Positions 33,134 through 45,118 are shown, counted from the first letter of the stretch. The stretch is DNA of 64,000 bases from Cladophialophora immunda (GCF_000835495.1 NW_015622543.1:4142619-4206618); one strand, 5' to 3'. Translations and numbers: made by a program. The notes: generated by a model not told the origin, from the sequence alone.

Positions 33134-35165
33134 TCACAATTTGACCTTTCCCATCTTTACAGTCTCCCATTCCTTCTTCTTAAAAGGCTCATAGCGCTGG
33201 CTGTTTGGCCTCAAGAAGAACAACCTGTCTTCGCCGACCTTTTCCGGATTAACTCCTTCCTGCCTGAGGACATGTTTTTGCTGTTTGTTATTTCCCGTCG
33301 CCATGACTTGCGTCACTACTCGAAGAAACACGGGCACCGCATATCTAGGCAAACTGTTCCTCGCGTAAGTGGCTAGACTTTCGAGTAGAGTTTCTGGAAC
33401 AGGCGTCGTGCTGGAGCTGATGTCTTTGAGCAAAACAGCGGCGCACCCTGCGCGGCCTTCGTGATGAGGTATTGCCACCCCGTAGACATTCGCTTCAAGA
33501 ACAGCTGAATGTTCACCCAGGACCTGGGCTACTTCGGCGGTGGACACGTTCTCGCTGCGCCAACGGAAGGTATCGCCGATTCGATCCATGAACCAGGTGC
33601 GTCCTTCACTGTCGAGTTTGATCACGTCTCCCGAACGGAACCAAGCGTCGCCCTTCTTCAGTACGTCTCTCAAGATCTTGGAGTCACTAGCCTTCTTGTT
33701 GCCAAAATACCCTTGGTACTTGGCACCAATGTCTGCAGGGTCGACCTTGTAGAGTAGTTCGCCTGGTTCACCCCGAGGTACGGGGATACAAAACCCTGTC
33801 TTGGGATCTCGGTAAGGCGCTTCTGTTTCCCAGTCCACTTTGACGATGGTCTGCCTCAACTTCATGAGCAGACTGCCCAGAAGACCAGCTTGGCCTATTG
33901 CGCCTGACGAGAAAGTGTTGCGTGAGATGTTGAAGCTCGCGCCGGCGGATTCGGTGGCGCCATAGAACTCGGCCACCGTCTCAACTCCAAACCGTGCGCG
34001 GAATTTGTCCCATACATCTGGTCGAAGGCCGTTACCGAACGCGAGACGCACTTTGTGTTTTGTGCGGTCATCTGCCTGAGGTGGCACGGCGAGCAGGTAA
34101 CGCAGGGTTTCTCCGACGTATTGGATGGCCGTGGCGTCTGCCGCGATCACCTCGTCCCAAAAGTTTGAGACGGAGAATTTGTGGCCCAGCACCAACGTAC
34201 ACCCTCGGATAAGACAGCAGTGGAAGCCCAGTTGGAAGGCGGAGGCGTGATACAGTGGCATAGAAGTGTAATACCTGTCTGGATTGGATGATGTGACGGG
34301 GCGAAGATTTATCCAGCGCGAAACAAGACCGGAGCCAACAACCGTACGGTCCCAAGGCACGATTGCCGCCTTCGGAAGACCGGTCGTCCCCGACGTCGAT
34401 ATCAGGACGCATGGAGCACGGCCGACCACACCAGATCGAGCAGAGTCAGGTGCACGGTAGGGAGGGAAGTATTTCAGAGACGATTGGAGGCCGGTGGTCA
34501 AAACGGCCACCTCCAGAGGGAACGCGTTGTTGCGGAAATTGGGGGCAGAGAAAACGCTCTTCGTCTCCTCGGTCAGGACTTTGGACTCAATTTCAGGATC
34601 AACAATCAACAGTCTCGCAGAGGAGGTTTTCACGCTGTGGACGAACGAGGTCGAGGTCAGGTTGTAGTTGATAAAGGCCGGCAGGGCGCCCAAGGACCAC
34701 AAAGCCATGGCCAGGAAGAGGAATTGAGGGGAATTCATAAAGTCCATGGCGACGATCTCGCCTGGAAGGACAGAGTGAGTGGTGTGCAGGTATCCCGCAT
34801 AGCGCAGTACCATGTCGTATGTCTGTTTGAAGGTCCATGTCTTGCCCTGGTAGATGATGAAGGCCTTGTCTGCGACTTTTGGATTGTGCGCATGCCCTTC
34901 GAGAAGGTAGAAGGAGTTGGCCCGATCTGCTGCCTCTCTCTTTGCAAAGGCTCTCTGGGACGCAAGTAAACTGAGGATGAGCTCCAAGTCGACCGAGACT
35001 CGCCAGCGGGCATTGAGGTAGGCTAGTCCGGCCAAAGCAGTCGGCGCTGCGAGGGCTGCGGTGGAGGCTGGCACTGTGAGGTTGAATTGCAGCGGTCAGT
35101 GTTCAATGGCCTGTGACGTAGTCTTATGTAGATCGATGGGGAGTACACTTACAGGCAAGAGCCAT
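33134..35165 (-). CDS. Very-long-chain fatty acyl-CoA synthetase / fatty acid transport protein (FAT1/FATP-like)
   Basis: A 13-bp first exon (35165-35153: M-A-L-A plus one base) and a second exon (35073-33134), separated by a 79-bp intron (GTAAGT..CACAG), give 650 aa. The AMP-binding motif is ISTSGTTGLPK. The VLACS/FATP signature is DRIGDTFRWRSENVSTAEV, preceded by RSGDVIKLDSEG. A hydrophobic N-terminal segment (AALAAPTALAGLAYLNA) could anchor it in a membrane. The family activates long and very long chain fatty acids to CoA esters and can aid their uptake. The protein ends in VKL; yeast Fat1 ends in a comparable IKL, so peroxisomal targeting is possible but weak. The tiny first exon is supported by a consensus donor and the only nearby in-frame ATG. 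Confidence 0.9.
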
Positions 35166-35749
35166 GGTCGCAAGACAGCGGATGGACGGATTCGAGTTAT
35201 GGAGGAGTGGGAGAGGGACAACAAGGGCTTCGCGCCATGGATCTCAAGGTCCGCCCACCATCCATTATATGGCCAGAACCAAGCACAACACTTGGTCCGA
35301 GTCGAGACGGAGCTTCCCAAGAACGGTCGCGGACGAAACTGCAGTTTGGAGCTTGGTGTCGATTCGCGTGGCTTGCGACCTGCATCGCTGGTGGGAACAC
35401 GAGGAAGCGAGAAAATGAACCGAGGCAGTCGTAGAGGCTGGAAGCGAGCCAGTCAAGGGGCGGCAGGACGGTGGCATGGCAGTTGCATAGCGGGAGAGAG
35501 CCTTGCCCTCGCCCATCTTGACCATTCCATTCCATCCCAGTTGATTAAACAAAGGGCAAAGAGCGGTGTCAGTCACACTTCCCCAAAGCAGTCACGGTTG
35601 AAGATCCTGTCTTGGAAGCAGTGTCATCCTTCCACATACAAAGTCTCCCGACGCGATACTGATGATTCATCGTCTCATCTCATCTCCCAACCTTTTCAAC
35701 CAGTTTCCCCCTCCTACAAACCCCGTGTCCACTTCCACGTGCATTCATC
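35166..35749. other. Divergent promoter region, acyl-CoA synthetase and small Cys-rich gene
   Basis: About 580 bp without a supportable gene between divergent starts. It is CT-rich just before 35750, as in many fungal promoters. Confidence 0.45.
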
Positions 35750-36084
35750 ATGTGTTACAACCAATACGTCTATGAGAAATGCGACCGGTGCTCCTGCTAT
35801 CACGAGTGTATCGTCCAGACTCGCCGGTGCATGCGCCACAAGCGAACCGGGCTCTGCCTCTTCTTCTTCAACTGGAAAGTGAGTGCTCGCCCCGGAGTCA
35901 GAGCTGCTCATGACGACCGTCGATGCGGGACGTGTGGTGGGCACAGAAGCCGCCGCCCCAGGAACTGGAACTCAACAAGTCGTGAGCTGCCTCGTTTTCG
36001 GGGTGGTCTTGGTTGAGATGGGACTCGTCCACTTCCGTCCAGTACGACTATATGCCAGAAGCACGACATAGCATGGCTTCATGA
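35750..36084 (+). CDS. Small cysteine-rich protein, hypothetical
   Basis: Exon 1 (35750-35878) encodes 43 residues with seven cysteines and a His (CDRCSCYHECIV..RRCMRH). It ends at a consensus donor GTGAGT. An acceptor at 36042 (CGTCCAG) gives a 14-codon second exon, for a 56-aa product with a 164-bp intron. A different acceptor is possible. There is no signal peptide, so it is probably intracellular. The CxxCxC..H...C spacing suggests metal binding. Small Cys-rich proteins of this general look are frequent in Pezizomycotina, but I do not recognise a named family. The upstream CT-rich tract and good ATG context (ATCATG) support it as a gene. Confidence 0.5.
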
Positions 36085-36848
36085 AACGCTACACACGTAT
36101 CTGCTCCACTTGCACCGGGAGTCGCGAAAGATATTGCTTTGGCACTGCGAAAGGGGGTGGGTGAGTGCTAATTCCGTCCACCTCGCCATGGTCTGACGAC
36201 GTCCCAGCCTGCCTCTGACTCTGTCACAGACCTCGACCAATTTACACCCACGACACCTCATACAGCCGCAGGCTCACGGCAAATTCGAGAAGTGACCAGA
36301 CCCTTCGTATCCTCCATGAACCTTGCCCCAACATTCAATCATGTGCACTACTATTATGTTGTCGACTGCCGTGCTTTCTGTTTCACACCGGTACACATTA
36401 GCGTCACCCACCCTATACCGTACCGACTTCGCAGACCCCGCAGCCGCAGAGTGCTGCGTTTATCGCCCTGGTGTTACTCTGTCGGGTGAAATTGAGACGG
36501 GAATGTGGCAAGGCTAGATGGTATGGAGGCATTGGGTGCATAGACCCGAGTGTTTCGGTCGGTATGCCCGAAATTTGATGGCCGCAAATGAGCATGGGAA
36601 GACAGGCATCAGGACGCTGGCAGAGGTGCAGTTCAACTCTATGAATTTAGTGGGTTTGGTTCAGCCGTGCCGTTTGACGTGGAAAAGTGACCCCTGCGTG
36701 GTCGAGAGCGCTTCATATTTGACCTTGTCGTTTCTTTACATGGGTTTGCGCTATGCCAACATTTGGGAAATTCGGAATATTCACTGCGAAGGGCCCTCAG
36801 ATCGTGGATTGCTTGATAATCAATGACATTCTTCCGGGACATTCGAGT
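36085..36848. other. Intergenic region, about 760 bp
   Basis: It lies between the small Cys-rich gene and the 3' end of the glycosyltransferase gene. No domain-bearing frame is seen. Confidence 0.45.
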
Positions 36849-38717
36849 TCAATAGTCCAGAACCCGCCATTGATAACTTCCGTCTACATTATTCCAGTCT
36901 CTCCTCTCAAAACTCCTCTCCCACCCCAGCATCACGGCCAGGATGCGACATGCATTGGCCGACACGCCGCAAACCACTTTATCGCTCTGGGCCAACATGG
37001 CCAAGTCCAACAGGTACGCTCGACCAAGGAGCTCTCTCAGCTGAAGGGCTTCTGTGGTTGGGTGTGTCCGGTAATCACGTTCCAGGAGGGCCACGTCGGC
37101 AACATCATCATCGCCACCATCTTTCCGCGGCCCGCTCGAATGTTTGGCGCCGTGATGATGGACTCGCTTCTCCCGTCCGTCGTCGTCCTTCTCGCCATAC
37201 CTGTGCTTGGCCTTCATGGGCATCGGGCTGCCCCATTTTTTCCGCTCCTTGACGTCCTCCGGCAAACCCAAACCCCAGAAGACGTCCTTGAAGAACCCGC
37301 CTTCCCAGCCGAGGCCCCCTCCTTGGCCCATGCTGGCCAGCTTCTTTTTGGATGCGAGGGAAATTCGTTCTTGGGCCCGCAGCGTGTTGGGCAGATCGAT
37401 GTGATCGTACATGTCCGCGTCGTCCGAGGCGACAAGGAATTTCCACTGTGAAGATTGGCCCACCAGCTTCAAGGCGGTGGCCATGTACATTTCGGGGGGA
37501 AGGTAGTTCTGCGAGTATGTCAGGCTGAAAGGGTGCCGGTCGCCGCGCCGAATATGGATCCCCACCAGGCCGTTCTCGGGCGCGACGTCATACATGTCGT
37601 CGTCGTCGAAGCGTTCGTCGTCTGGAATGGGTGGGGGGATGGTGCTTGGATCGACGTCCTTTCGGAATTTTTCCACGCGATTGAGTACATATTGCTCGTC
37701 TTGAGGTCGAAGCTTGAAGAGTGCCTCGTACCCTTCCCTCGCCATATCAAAGATCTCCCTTTGAGAGAAGTGGTCGTGGAAGGACTGCCCAAAAATCCAA
37801 CTGGTCGTGGCAGCCGACACGACGAGGTGTTTTGCCTGGTGTGGGCACGGAACACGGTGCGAGGGGCTAGGTAGGCGGCAAGGCGGAGAGGGCTTTGAGG
37901 CGAAGAAGGTGGTGTATTTGCCGTAAGGGAATTGGGTGTCGTCGATGAAGAAGGCGCGATCTTCACGACGAGACAGGCCGTAGGATAGCCACAGACCGAG
38001 GAGGGTGGACCCGAGGCCCGCGTCGGCGGCATCGAGGACGTAGGTCAGGGACTTCTCGCAGACGGGCAGACTGTTTTCGTTCCCGCGAGGCAGCGGGTGG
38101 ATTTCGGCGGGGAGGAAGTGCAGAACCTGTGCCTCTTGGACGTCGATGAAGTTGGGGTCATCCCGGTAGTAGTCACTTGGCTGGGACTTCTGGCGAGGGC
38201 CAGCAACGTGGCGAGCTACCTCGTCGACTTGCGAGCAGATGTCGGCATATTCCGTGTAGGGAAGGGGGAAGGGTAGGTTTGGGGGGATGGATATCGTCCA
38301 GTGGTGCTTCCCCTTTGCATCAGTCACAGCCAGCGGCGTGGGATGGTCAGGCAGCTCCGAAGCTTCGACAATTTCATAGATCTTGCCCAGCGAGGTCAGA
38401 AAGGTCAGCTCGGCGAGCTTGTGGGATTTCCTCCGCCCGAAAGAGACGAGATAGTAGACGCCAATGATGAATGCAAGCCAGACCAGACTGCGGACAATCT
38501 TGCGGGAGTTGAGCTTTGGCGGTTTCTTGCCGTGACGTGGAAGGATGGACGGCAGAGATGGCGAAGGGATTGGGGTGGAGGGGAGGAAATGTCTGATGGA
38601 GAGATATCGATCAGGACCGCCGAACCTCAGTGGTTTCGGGGGACTGGCGCGGCTGGACAGAAGCATCTTCTTGCGTTGCTGTTCGGCATGACTCGGTTTC
38701 GGTGAAGGAGTCCTCAT
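36849..38717 (-). CDS. Type II membrane protein, GT23-like (alpha-1,6-fucosyltransferase-like) glycosyltransferase
   Basis: This single-exon protein of 622 aa has a basic cytosolic tail of about 75 residues and one hydrophobic anchor (LVWLAFIIGVYYLVSF). A large lumenal domain follows. The domain contains VGIHIRRGDRH, which matches the GDP-fucose-binding motif of FUT8 and NodZ fucosyltransferases. Downstream are FLVASDDADMYDH and the family-like end block KVVCGVSANACRILAVMLGWE. This layout fits a Golgi enzyme of the GT23 clan, though donor and acceptor in fungi are unproven. A His/Lys/Asp-rich low-complexity stretch (around residues 520-550) interrupts the catalytic domain. The start is the first ATG of the frame. 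Confidence 0.8.
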   Translation of the reverse strand: MRTPSPKPSHAEQQRKKMLLSSRASPPKPLRFGGPDRYLSIRHFLPSTPIPSPSLPSILPRHGKKPPKLNSRKIVRSLVWLAFIIGVYYLVSFGRRKSHKLAELTFLTSLGKIYEIVEASELPDHPTPLAVTDAKGKHHWTISIPPNLPFPLPYTEYADICSQVDEVARHVAGPRQKSQPSDYYRDDPNFIDVQEAQVLHFLPAEIHPLPRGNENSLPVCEKSLTYVLDAADAGLGSTLLGLWLSYGLSRREDRAFFIDDTQFPYGKYTTFFASKPSPPCRLPSPSHRVPCPHQAKHLVVSAATTSWIFGQSFHDHFSQREIFDMAREGYEALFKLRPQDEQYVLNRVEKFRKDVDPSTIPPPIPDDERFDDDDMYDVAPENGLVGIHIRRGDRHPFSLTYSQNYLPPEMYMATALKLVGQSSQWKFLVASDDADMYDHIDLPNTLRAQERISLASKKKLASMGQGGGLGWEGGFFKDVFWGLGLPEDVKERKKWGSPMPMKAKHRYGEKDDDGREKRVHHHGAKHSSGPRKDGGDDDVADVALLERDYRTHPTTEALQLRELLGRAYLLDLAMLAQSDKVVCGVSANACRILAVMLGWERSFERRDWNNVDGSYQWRVLDY

Positions 38718-39930
38718 TCAAGCATTGGCGCAGGTAGCAGGCGAGTGCTCAGTGATGCAGGCAAAAGTGATTCCCAATGACATATGACGCCAAATTCCAA
38801 CGCTATGCTGATGCAAGTCTATGCGTCTATGCGTCTAATGACATGAACCGACGAGATATGCGACGCAGCGCTCAGTGACCATGTAGCTGTGACAGCCAAC
38901 AGAGAACAAAAAGGGGACCGTTCAGAGAAAAGAAGAACAAAGAGAAACCGGACACAGATAAAAATAAGAATAAACAATAAGACGACAGCGCTGATCCCTT
39001 CCAAGATGCACAGCAGCTGGTCGGAGGGGCGTGCGACTTGTAACTTGTGCAAAGAAAGAAAAAGAGGGCCCCAGGCAGGATTGGAATTGATGCAGCAACC
39101 AAAAGTATTTATTAATATTGTGATATGTTGTGGCCCCAAGTTTTCGTGGACTTGTGGGTGCTGTCGAGCCGCAGTCCCTTCCGGCGGGCTATGCGGGCAT
39201 CAAACCAAAGACATGAGGAACAAAAGGGAAGAGAAAAAGAAAAGGGAAATCGAATACAAGGATCCCAAGGCTTGACGCCGGTCGCTGGTCCATGGTGCAG
39301 AATCTGAAACACCCGACATGTTTCCTTCAGCCCCTGCGAGTGACACAGCTGCGTCGATTGCCCCAGGCCGAGCCTCACTAGCGAGAGATCGCCTCCATCA
39401 TCTCCAGAGTTCCGGGTACCGAGCAAACCAAAGAGAAGACTGGATTGATCTTGCATAATATACCTACACGAGGACCAAGGGAACCACCCTCGCCAGCCTC
39501 GTCGCCGTCTGCCCAAAACGACTTTGTACCTATAACAACGTCTATGAAAGGGGGTATCTGTATCTGTCTGTTCTGTGGCATGGATGCATCTTTTGGCCTG
39601 GAATCGCTTCCCTCGAGGATATCCTTCTTTCCCCCACTGAATTCTGCTAAACATAGTAAATCCCACATTGTCCCGCTCAAGGAACAGAATTGCTGTCAAA
39701 GCTCCAAAGAAATGTAACGTGCTGAACAAGAAAAGCCCAGAAAATAGGTGGTCAAACAGCCGCATCGCCCGTATTAGAATCAATCATGCTCCGTGGATCT
39801 CGTCCTGTTGGGCGGTCTCAACTCCTTTTCATGGTTGTCCTCTCAAGGAAACTCCGCCAAAAAAAGGAAAAAAGGGAAAATGGTGGTGGTCATGTCGTCA
39901 ATCGTGATAATAAAACAAACCAATTCTGCT
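38718..39930. other. Intergenic region, about 1.2 kb
   Basis: Promoter of the glycosyltransferase and 3' flank of the kinesin gene, both on the minus strand. Purine-rich stretches occur near 38900-39070. The minus-strand open frame 39112-39783 has no recognisable domain and is not called. Confidence 0.45.
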
Positions 39931-42873
39931 TCAACTCGAATCCTTCGCCTCGATCACCGAGTCCCGCTCTCGCAGCGAGGCCACCATGCTTCCTATGCCT
40001 GGTCCTGTTGGCACTACAGCACCGCTGCTGCCCGCCGTCGAAAGCCGCCGTGAATGCCGACGCGCAGACGACGAGCCTCGCGAAGGCACCCGAACCGATG
40101 AAGACCTCCGGTTCAGCTGTCCGCTCTCGACCTTGTCCTGGATCATCTCGTCAAGCATCCTCGACATCTCATCCACCGTCTTGCGCTTCTTGTCCATCGC
40201 CTTTTGAGGGGAAAGGATCGTCATTGGACTCGCCGTCAGGGGCGATCGCGGTCCACCAGATAGAATTGGCTGGGTCGAAACGCTCAGCTGCGAGCTGCTG
40301 TTGCTGCTGTTGCTCTGATGTCCAGCTTGTGCGCGGTTCTGCTTGAACTCCGAGGACGATGTCTCAGGCGTCAATTCCGCGATCTCGCGCTTGCGCACGG
40401 CAGATCGAAGGGCGGCAACTGTCTTCTGCAGGTCCGCAATCATCGCATCCTTCTCTTCCAGCCGTCTTTGCATTTCACTGTCGTCGCCTGCGGGTTTGTT
40501 GAACGCCATCGACACCCGAGAGTGGCTGGACCGCCGAGCTTGCAACAGTCTTTTCTCCAGGGTCGAGATGTACCGTGTCTTGTCCTGCAAATCGGCCTGT
40601 AAAGCGCGAACCTGGGACTGCAAGGATGCTCTCCCGTCGCCAAAATCGCCGCTGCCTTCTTCGTCCTCGTCCGGGATCCCCGAAAATGAAAGATGTCCGG
40701 AAGCCGAAGCCACCCCTCCCAGGGAAGCCACCGATGGGTGTCGACCTAGACTTGGTGTCACGCCGAGGGTCGACTGGCTGGCTGACGATCGTACAGACCG
40801 TGGGCCTGCAAATTCGGTCCCTCCAGAGAGCCGTGAGTGCATACCCAAGGCCGACACTGTGCCGCTGTTAACGCCAGTGGACTTGGAACACAGAATCAGG
40901 CGGTTGAGGTGCTCGATTCGCTCCTTGAGCGCCGTCCGGGCCAATTGCATCTCCAGCATCTGTTCTTCGTGACGTTGCTCGGCTTCTTTCTCCAATTGCC
41001 GCTCTTCCTTCTCTGCGGCAGACTTCTGTTGACCCTCCAGTTGAGACCGGAGGTTTGCAATTTCAGATCTATATCGTTCCAAGAGACCGGCATTGACGCT
41101 GCCCATCTCCTCCGCGGCTCGCTTGGCATGGCTGACAATATTGTTCTTTGCACGAGCGGCAAATTTCAGGGTGTTGAGGGTTTCACCTGTGTGGTTGCTG
41201 CCAGCCGTCGTCAAACCGGCTCCAATCTGGATGGTACAGAGGATTGAGACCAACGAGTTCCCGGAGAGTGCTGGCTGGAGCAACCGGGTGAGCTTGCTGT
41301 CTCGGTACGGCAGGTGCTTCCCGTCTTTGTCTGTAGGGTTGCCGTTCTTGTCACGGTTGCCCGACAGCTTCGCGATGACCGTCCCTAAAGTCAACAGAGA
41401 CTTGTTGATGTGGGCGCCCTCAGCACGGCGCTCCTTGTCCTCTGCCGCACGTTCGGACCCCGCAAGATCGATCAGGCTCAGCGTGGAAACCCGCACGCCG
41501 CCGGGCAGCATTGCCACACGCTTTCCATTTTCTTGCAAGGAGCCCGACCCTGGTATTCGCTCTCGGCTCTCGACGACGATCTGAACCACTGCGTGACTGC
41601 GAGAACTTCGCGCGTTGAACTGGGTGCTTCCCGTACGCCGAGCAGTGTCTCCTCTGTGGATTACTCGTAGCAGCTGGGTTGGGCTCTGCACAATCTCTTC
41701 TTTTAGGGGTGTGGCGTATACACCCCGTTTGCTATCTTCACGCAGCTTGATTTCCTCCTGTTGCTGTCCGACGCCTCCACCGACGGGCACAGCCAACAAG
41801 TCGTGGATTTTCTCGTTGTAGATCTCGAGATAGCTGACTCGAAGAAGGAATTCGCGGTGCGGGGTCTCTCTGATGTAGGAGAAGATATCGGTGATAGCCA
41901 GCGGAATCACACCAGGGCTGCTCATGGTTCCTTGCATCGAAAACGTCTTGCCGGTTCCCGTCATGCCGTACGCAAACACTGTTCCGTGATAGCCTTCCAT
42001 GACTCGACGTACTAGGCGTTTGGCTGCGGCATCATAGACTTTTGCGTTATCATCGTGGGTCGTGAACACGTTGTCGAGATGATAATCCCCGCCTTCTTTC
42101 CCGCGGTATGCAACCAGGCCTCTTCGGCCGTCCACCATCCATTCTCCTTCGGTTTGAGCATTGTTTTGTGCCCCAGTATCGGGGCGGACGCGGACACTGA
42201 CGATCACGTTGCCTTTGACCTCTTTTCCCTTAGAATTTCGTTTTGATTCAGCTGTGCCTTCGTCCAATTCTTTTGTGCGACCTCGACTATCCTCCTCGCC
42301 CTCTTCGAACGTGGTCGCGCTGGTCGAGTAGGATCCGTTGGCCGAAGAGCTCCGACTTTGCGGAGGAGAATGGACACTGGATTGAGCGTCCGATATTCTC
42401 TTTCCAAACTTGGCCGAAATGGCCATTCCGTCACCGGCAGAATTCAATAGACTGGGGGTTTGAGATGAGCGAAAGCTGGCTGCGACGCTGGTTCGGGGGG
42501 ATTTTTTGGATCTGACAGAGGCGTTTTGGATGCTGTGTCCTCCATCCGAGGTTCTCTTTTTCGTGGATGTGGTGGACGCCATTGAGGCCGAGGTGGGAGG
42601 ACGCGAACCGGCATTGGGTGGCTGTGGAAATGAGCCAATGCTGACAGTTTTCCGCACACCTTTGCTGGAAGGTATACCTGAGGGTTTCTCGGGCGATAGA
42701 TCAGGAGCCGATTGAACAGGCTGTGGTGTTGGTAGCGCTGAAGGCCTTGATGGAGCCTTCAGTCTTGATGGAGTCTGGGGTAAACTCTTCCTCGGTGGTT
42801 TGCTTGTAGGAATTGGAGGTAGCGCACCCGTCGGCGGGTCGGCCAGAGGCCGTGAGAGCACGGGTAGAGACAT
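39931..42873 (-). CDS. kipA: Kinesin motor protein of the KIP2 / kinesin-7 type
   Basis: This intronless 980-aa protein starts with about 215 Ser/Pro-rich, basic residues. The motor domain begins VIVSVRVRP and contains the P-loop AYGMTGTGKTFSM, switch I NARSSRSHAV, switch II LIDLAGSE and HLPYRDSKLTRLL. Two coiled-coil stretches follow (EKEERQLEKEAEQRHEEQ and DLQDKTRYISTLEKRLLQ), and the tail is basic and Ser-rich. The N-terminal extension and motor features match fungal KIP2/KipA kinesins, plus-end-directed motors that carry plus-end factors and keep hyphal growth straight. ATG 42873 is used because the earlier in-frame start is TTG. The symbol follows the Aspergillus orthologue and is tentative. 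Confidence 0.9.
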   Translation of the reverse strand: MSLPVLSRPLADPPTGALPPIPTSKPPRKSLPQTPSRLKAPSRPSALPTPQPVQSAPDLSPEKPSGIPSSKGVRKTVSIGSFPQPPNAGSRPPTSASMASTTSTKKRTSDGGHSIQNASVRSKKSPRTSVAASFRSSQTPSLLNSAGDGMAISAKFGKRISDAQSSVHSPPQSRSSSANGSYSTSATTFEEGEEDSRGRTKELDEGTAESKRNSKGKEVKGNVIVSVRVRPDTGAQNNAQTEGEWMVDGRRGLVAYRGKEGGDYHLDNVFTTHDDNAKVYDAAAKRLVRRVMEGYHGTVFAYGMTGTGKTFSMQGTMSSPGVIPLAITDIFSYIRETPHREFLLRVSYLEIYNEKIHDLLAVPVGGGVGQQQEEIKLREDSKRGVYATPLKEEIVQSPTQLLRVIHRGDTARRTGSTQFNARSSRSHAVVQIVVESRERIPGSGSLQENGKRVAMLPGGVRVSTLSLIDLAGSERAAEDKERRAEGAHINKSLLTLGTVIAKLSGNRDKNGNPTDKDGKHLPYRDSKLTRLLQPALSGNSLVSILCTIQIGAGLTTAGSNHTGETLNTLKFAARAKNNIVSHAKRAAEEMGSVNAGLLERYRSEIANLRSQLEGQQKSAAEKEERQLEKEAEQRHEEQMLEMQLARTALKERIEHLNRLILCSKSTGVNSGTVSALGMHSRLSGGTEFAGPRSVRSSASQSTLGVTPSLGRHPSVASLGGVASASGHLSFSGIPDEDEEGSGDFGDGRASLQSQVRALQADLQDKTRYISTLEKRLLQARRSSHSRVSMAFNKPAGDDSEMQRRLEEKDAMIADLQKTVAALRSAVRKREIAELTPETSSSEFKQNRAQAGHQSNSSNSSSQLSVSTQPILSGGPRSPLTASPMTILSPQKAMDKKRKTVDEMSRMLDEMIQDKVESGQLNRRSSSVRVPSRGSSSARRHSRRLSTAGSSGAVVPTGPGIGSMVASLRERDSVIEAKDSS

Positions 42874-45118
42874 ATCTACCAGCACAGCAGAGTGGGACAA
42901 CTGGTATATCTCAGACGGCTATAGCCAGCTCATGCGGGGTTTATTGGTCTTTCCGGGGGTGTTTCTTCTCAGCGGTCAGAAACAGTTGCCGGATGTGTAT
43001 TTTGTGTGATTGTGCTTGTCCTTAACCCGTCGAGCACAAAACCAATCAAAGCTGGTATTCCCGCAATCTCGTGCGTTCTTCTGGATATCCAAGAAAACAG
43101 AAGCCCGTATACTGCACTGTTCTCTGGCTTCTAGGGCGGTGAAACGGAGGGTGTCGCAGCTTTTTAGGGAGGAAAATTGAGGTGGAAAAGCTGTCCGCAT
43201 GGGACAGTCCAACACTGCGGAGGGTCGATCACTGTGTTCTCCGGAGCATGCGACCTCACTGATGTGCATGTGGCATGAAGATGGCAAGTCTTGGAGGGTC
43301 TTTAGGATGCAATTGGACACAGCGGTCGCAGAGGGTGGTCAACAAGGTGTGTGATGTTGACCAAATTGACAGAAAGATGGGCGACGAGGGACAAGGCGCA
43401 AGAGGGATGTTCTCTGGGGGGCCGTGTGGTTGCTCCTTCAAACCACTAAGAGAGCAAGGAGGGTTTTCCCTTCAACGAGGGCCGTGCCGGCGTCGATGCT
43501 AAGGTTTTCTGCCCTGGTAAAAGCTGCCCAAGACTTCGTCGGTGTGCTCGAAGGGGATGATCCAGCTAGCATGGAACGGTTCAAGCGTGTTGGAGAGGTG
43601 CAGGTCTAGCTGCTTGTTGATGCCTGCAGGGCACCGCTAAGAGACAGGAACAGGGCACTTTGCGCCTGCTAGGCTAAGCTGCAGCTAAAAAGGACCCATA
43701 CGTCGGATGGTCCTCTCCAATAAGCCCGCGAAAGCCTTCCTGGTGGGGGACAGTTACTGTCTTCACTTACCCGGCATGGGACTAAGGTAAGAAGCCCCCG
43801 AGGCCGGCCAAACAGCCTGTCAAATTACACCTTCCCCTGCCCGCCCCATTGGGCCAATGACCTGGGCCGTTGTCACGAGCCATCCCCTACCTCCTCCATG
43901 CCACCCACTGAGAACGGTGCTCCGGCTGCGGGAACTGGCCCTCTGCAACCACTTTCCTTCAAGGGCTGGCATTATTCTGACCTCTGCTGTTCTATTGGTC
44001 TCTGGCTTGTTTTATCACCTGAATTCATCTGCGACCTTCTGTGATCATCACAAGCATTTCTCAGGCCACAAGCTGTCTGTGCTCATACTGAGTTGCTCCA
44101 GCTGTCAAAGTTGTAACACATGCCACAACCACTCTTGACACACCCGCCATTAGAGCGCCCTGCGCGTCTCTGCACTCGAAATTTCTTCTCGCCTTTCCAC
44201 GGGCTCGCTACCCTCCTGAACCTCCTCTAAGTATCCTCTAGGTTAGCCGAATAGACGCCACGCATAACGCGTCCTCGGGGGAAGCAAACAAAGAATTCCC
44301 GCTCCCCGAATTCTGTTCTGGCCGCCACCCAGCCAACGGACACTTTCCTCGACTCTGAAACTTGCTAGGAAGACAAAAGGTTCTACACGGCACAACCGCA
44401 CGAGCTGATAAGAGTTGGGTGACGATGACATGCCGTGTGTCCCAAGGCACGACTGGAGCAGAGAAATTTGCCCAAGCATCACTGCACTAAGGGACCATTC
44501 CCCCACCCTGGTCGACGCCAATCTCGACTGTGGCTTTCTCAAATGCTTCCCCGGCCGTTTACCCCTGGATCAATTCGCTTGGCAAAGTTGGCCGTGCTCA
44601 CCTCCCGCGACGGAGTTGATCATCGTCGAGTCGACTCTCGAGCCCCCCATCAAGCGAGAACATCTTCATCTCGGTCCTTGAGACAGCTCTGCGCGAGTCG
44701 ATCCCTCTGCAACGTGCAACCAACCCGTTTTGTCCAAAGGGTCAGTGTCCTTTCTCTTTCAAGGAACCATCAGCTCCTCTCGAATTCCAGGTGACAGGAA
44801 ATAGTACATGACGACCTTTCAATTGCAACCACAATTGCGTTCGCGCTATCACTAACTCACAAGCCACTCATTCCTATCAACGATCCAACCAAACACAGTA
44901 TCTGCAGCTGGCAATTCAGGTTTAGACACCGGCTCTGCGTGATCTGGAGACACGCCGGGGTCCACGAGTAGAGCTGGCCCTCCCAAGTCCACTACTGGCG
45001 AGGAGTAGGAATGTGGCAACGATCAGCAAAATGATCTTCCTAATCCTGTCCCATGAACCCGCCCAACTGGAACCGGATTTTCTAGCTGTGTATCAAACAT
45101 GCTGATCTCTTCTTAGCG
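42874..45118. other. Gene-poor region of about 2.2 kb
   Basis: It contains the kinesin promoter. Plus-strand frames at 43857-44138 and 44435-44794 have no domain or splice support. No RNA gene or repeat was recognised. Confidence 0.45.

Noticed and set aside
39112..39783. 223-aa minus-strand frame downstream of the kinesin gene
   Set aside because: Composition is erratic and no domain is visible; it is likely a chance frame in the 3' flank.
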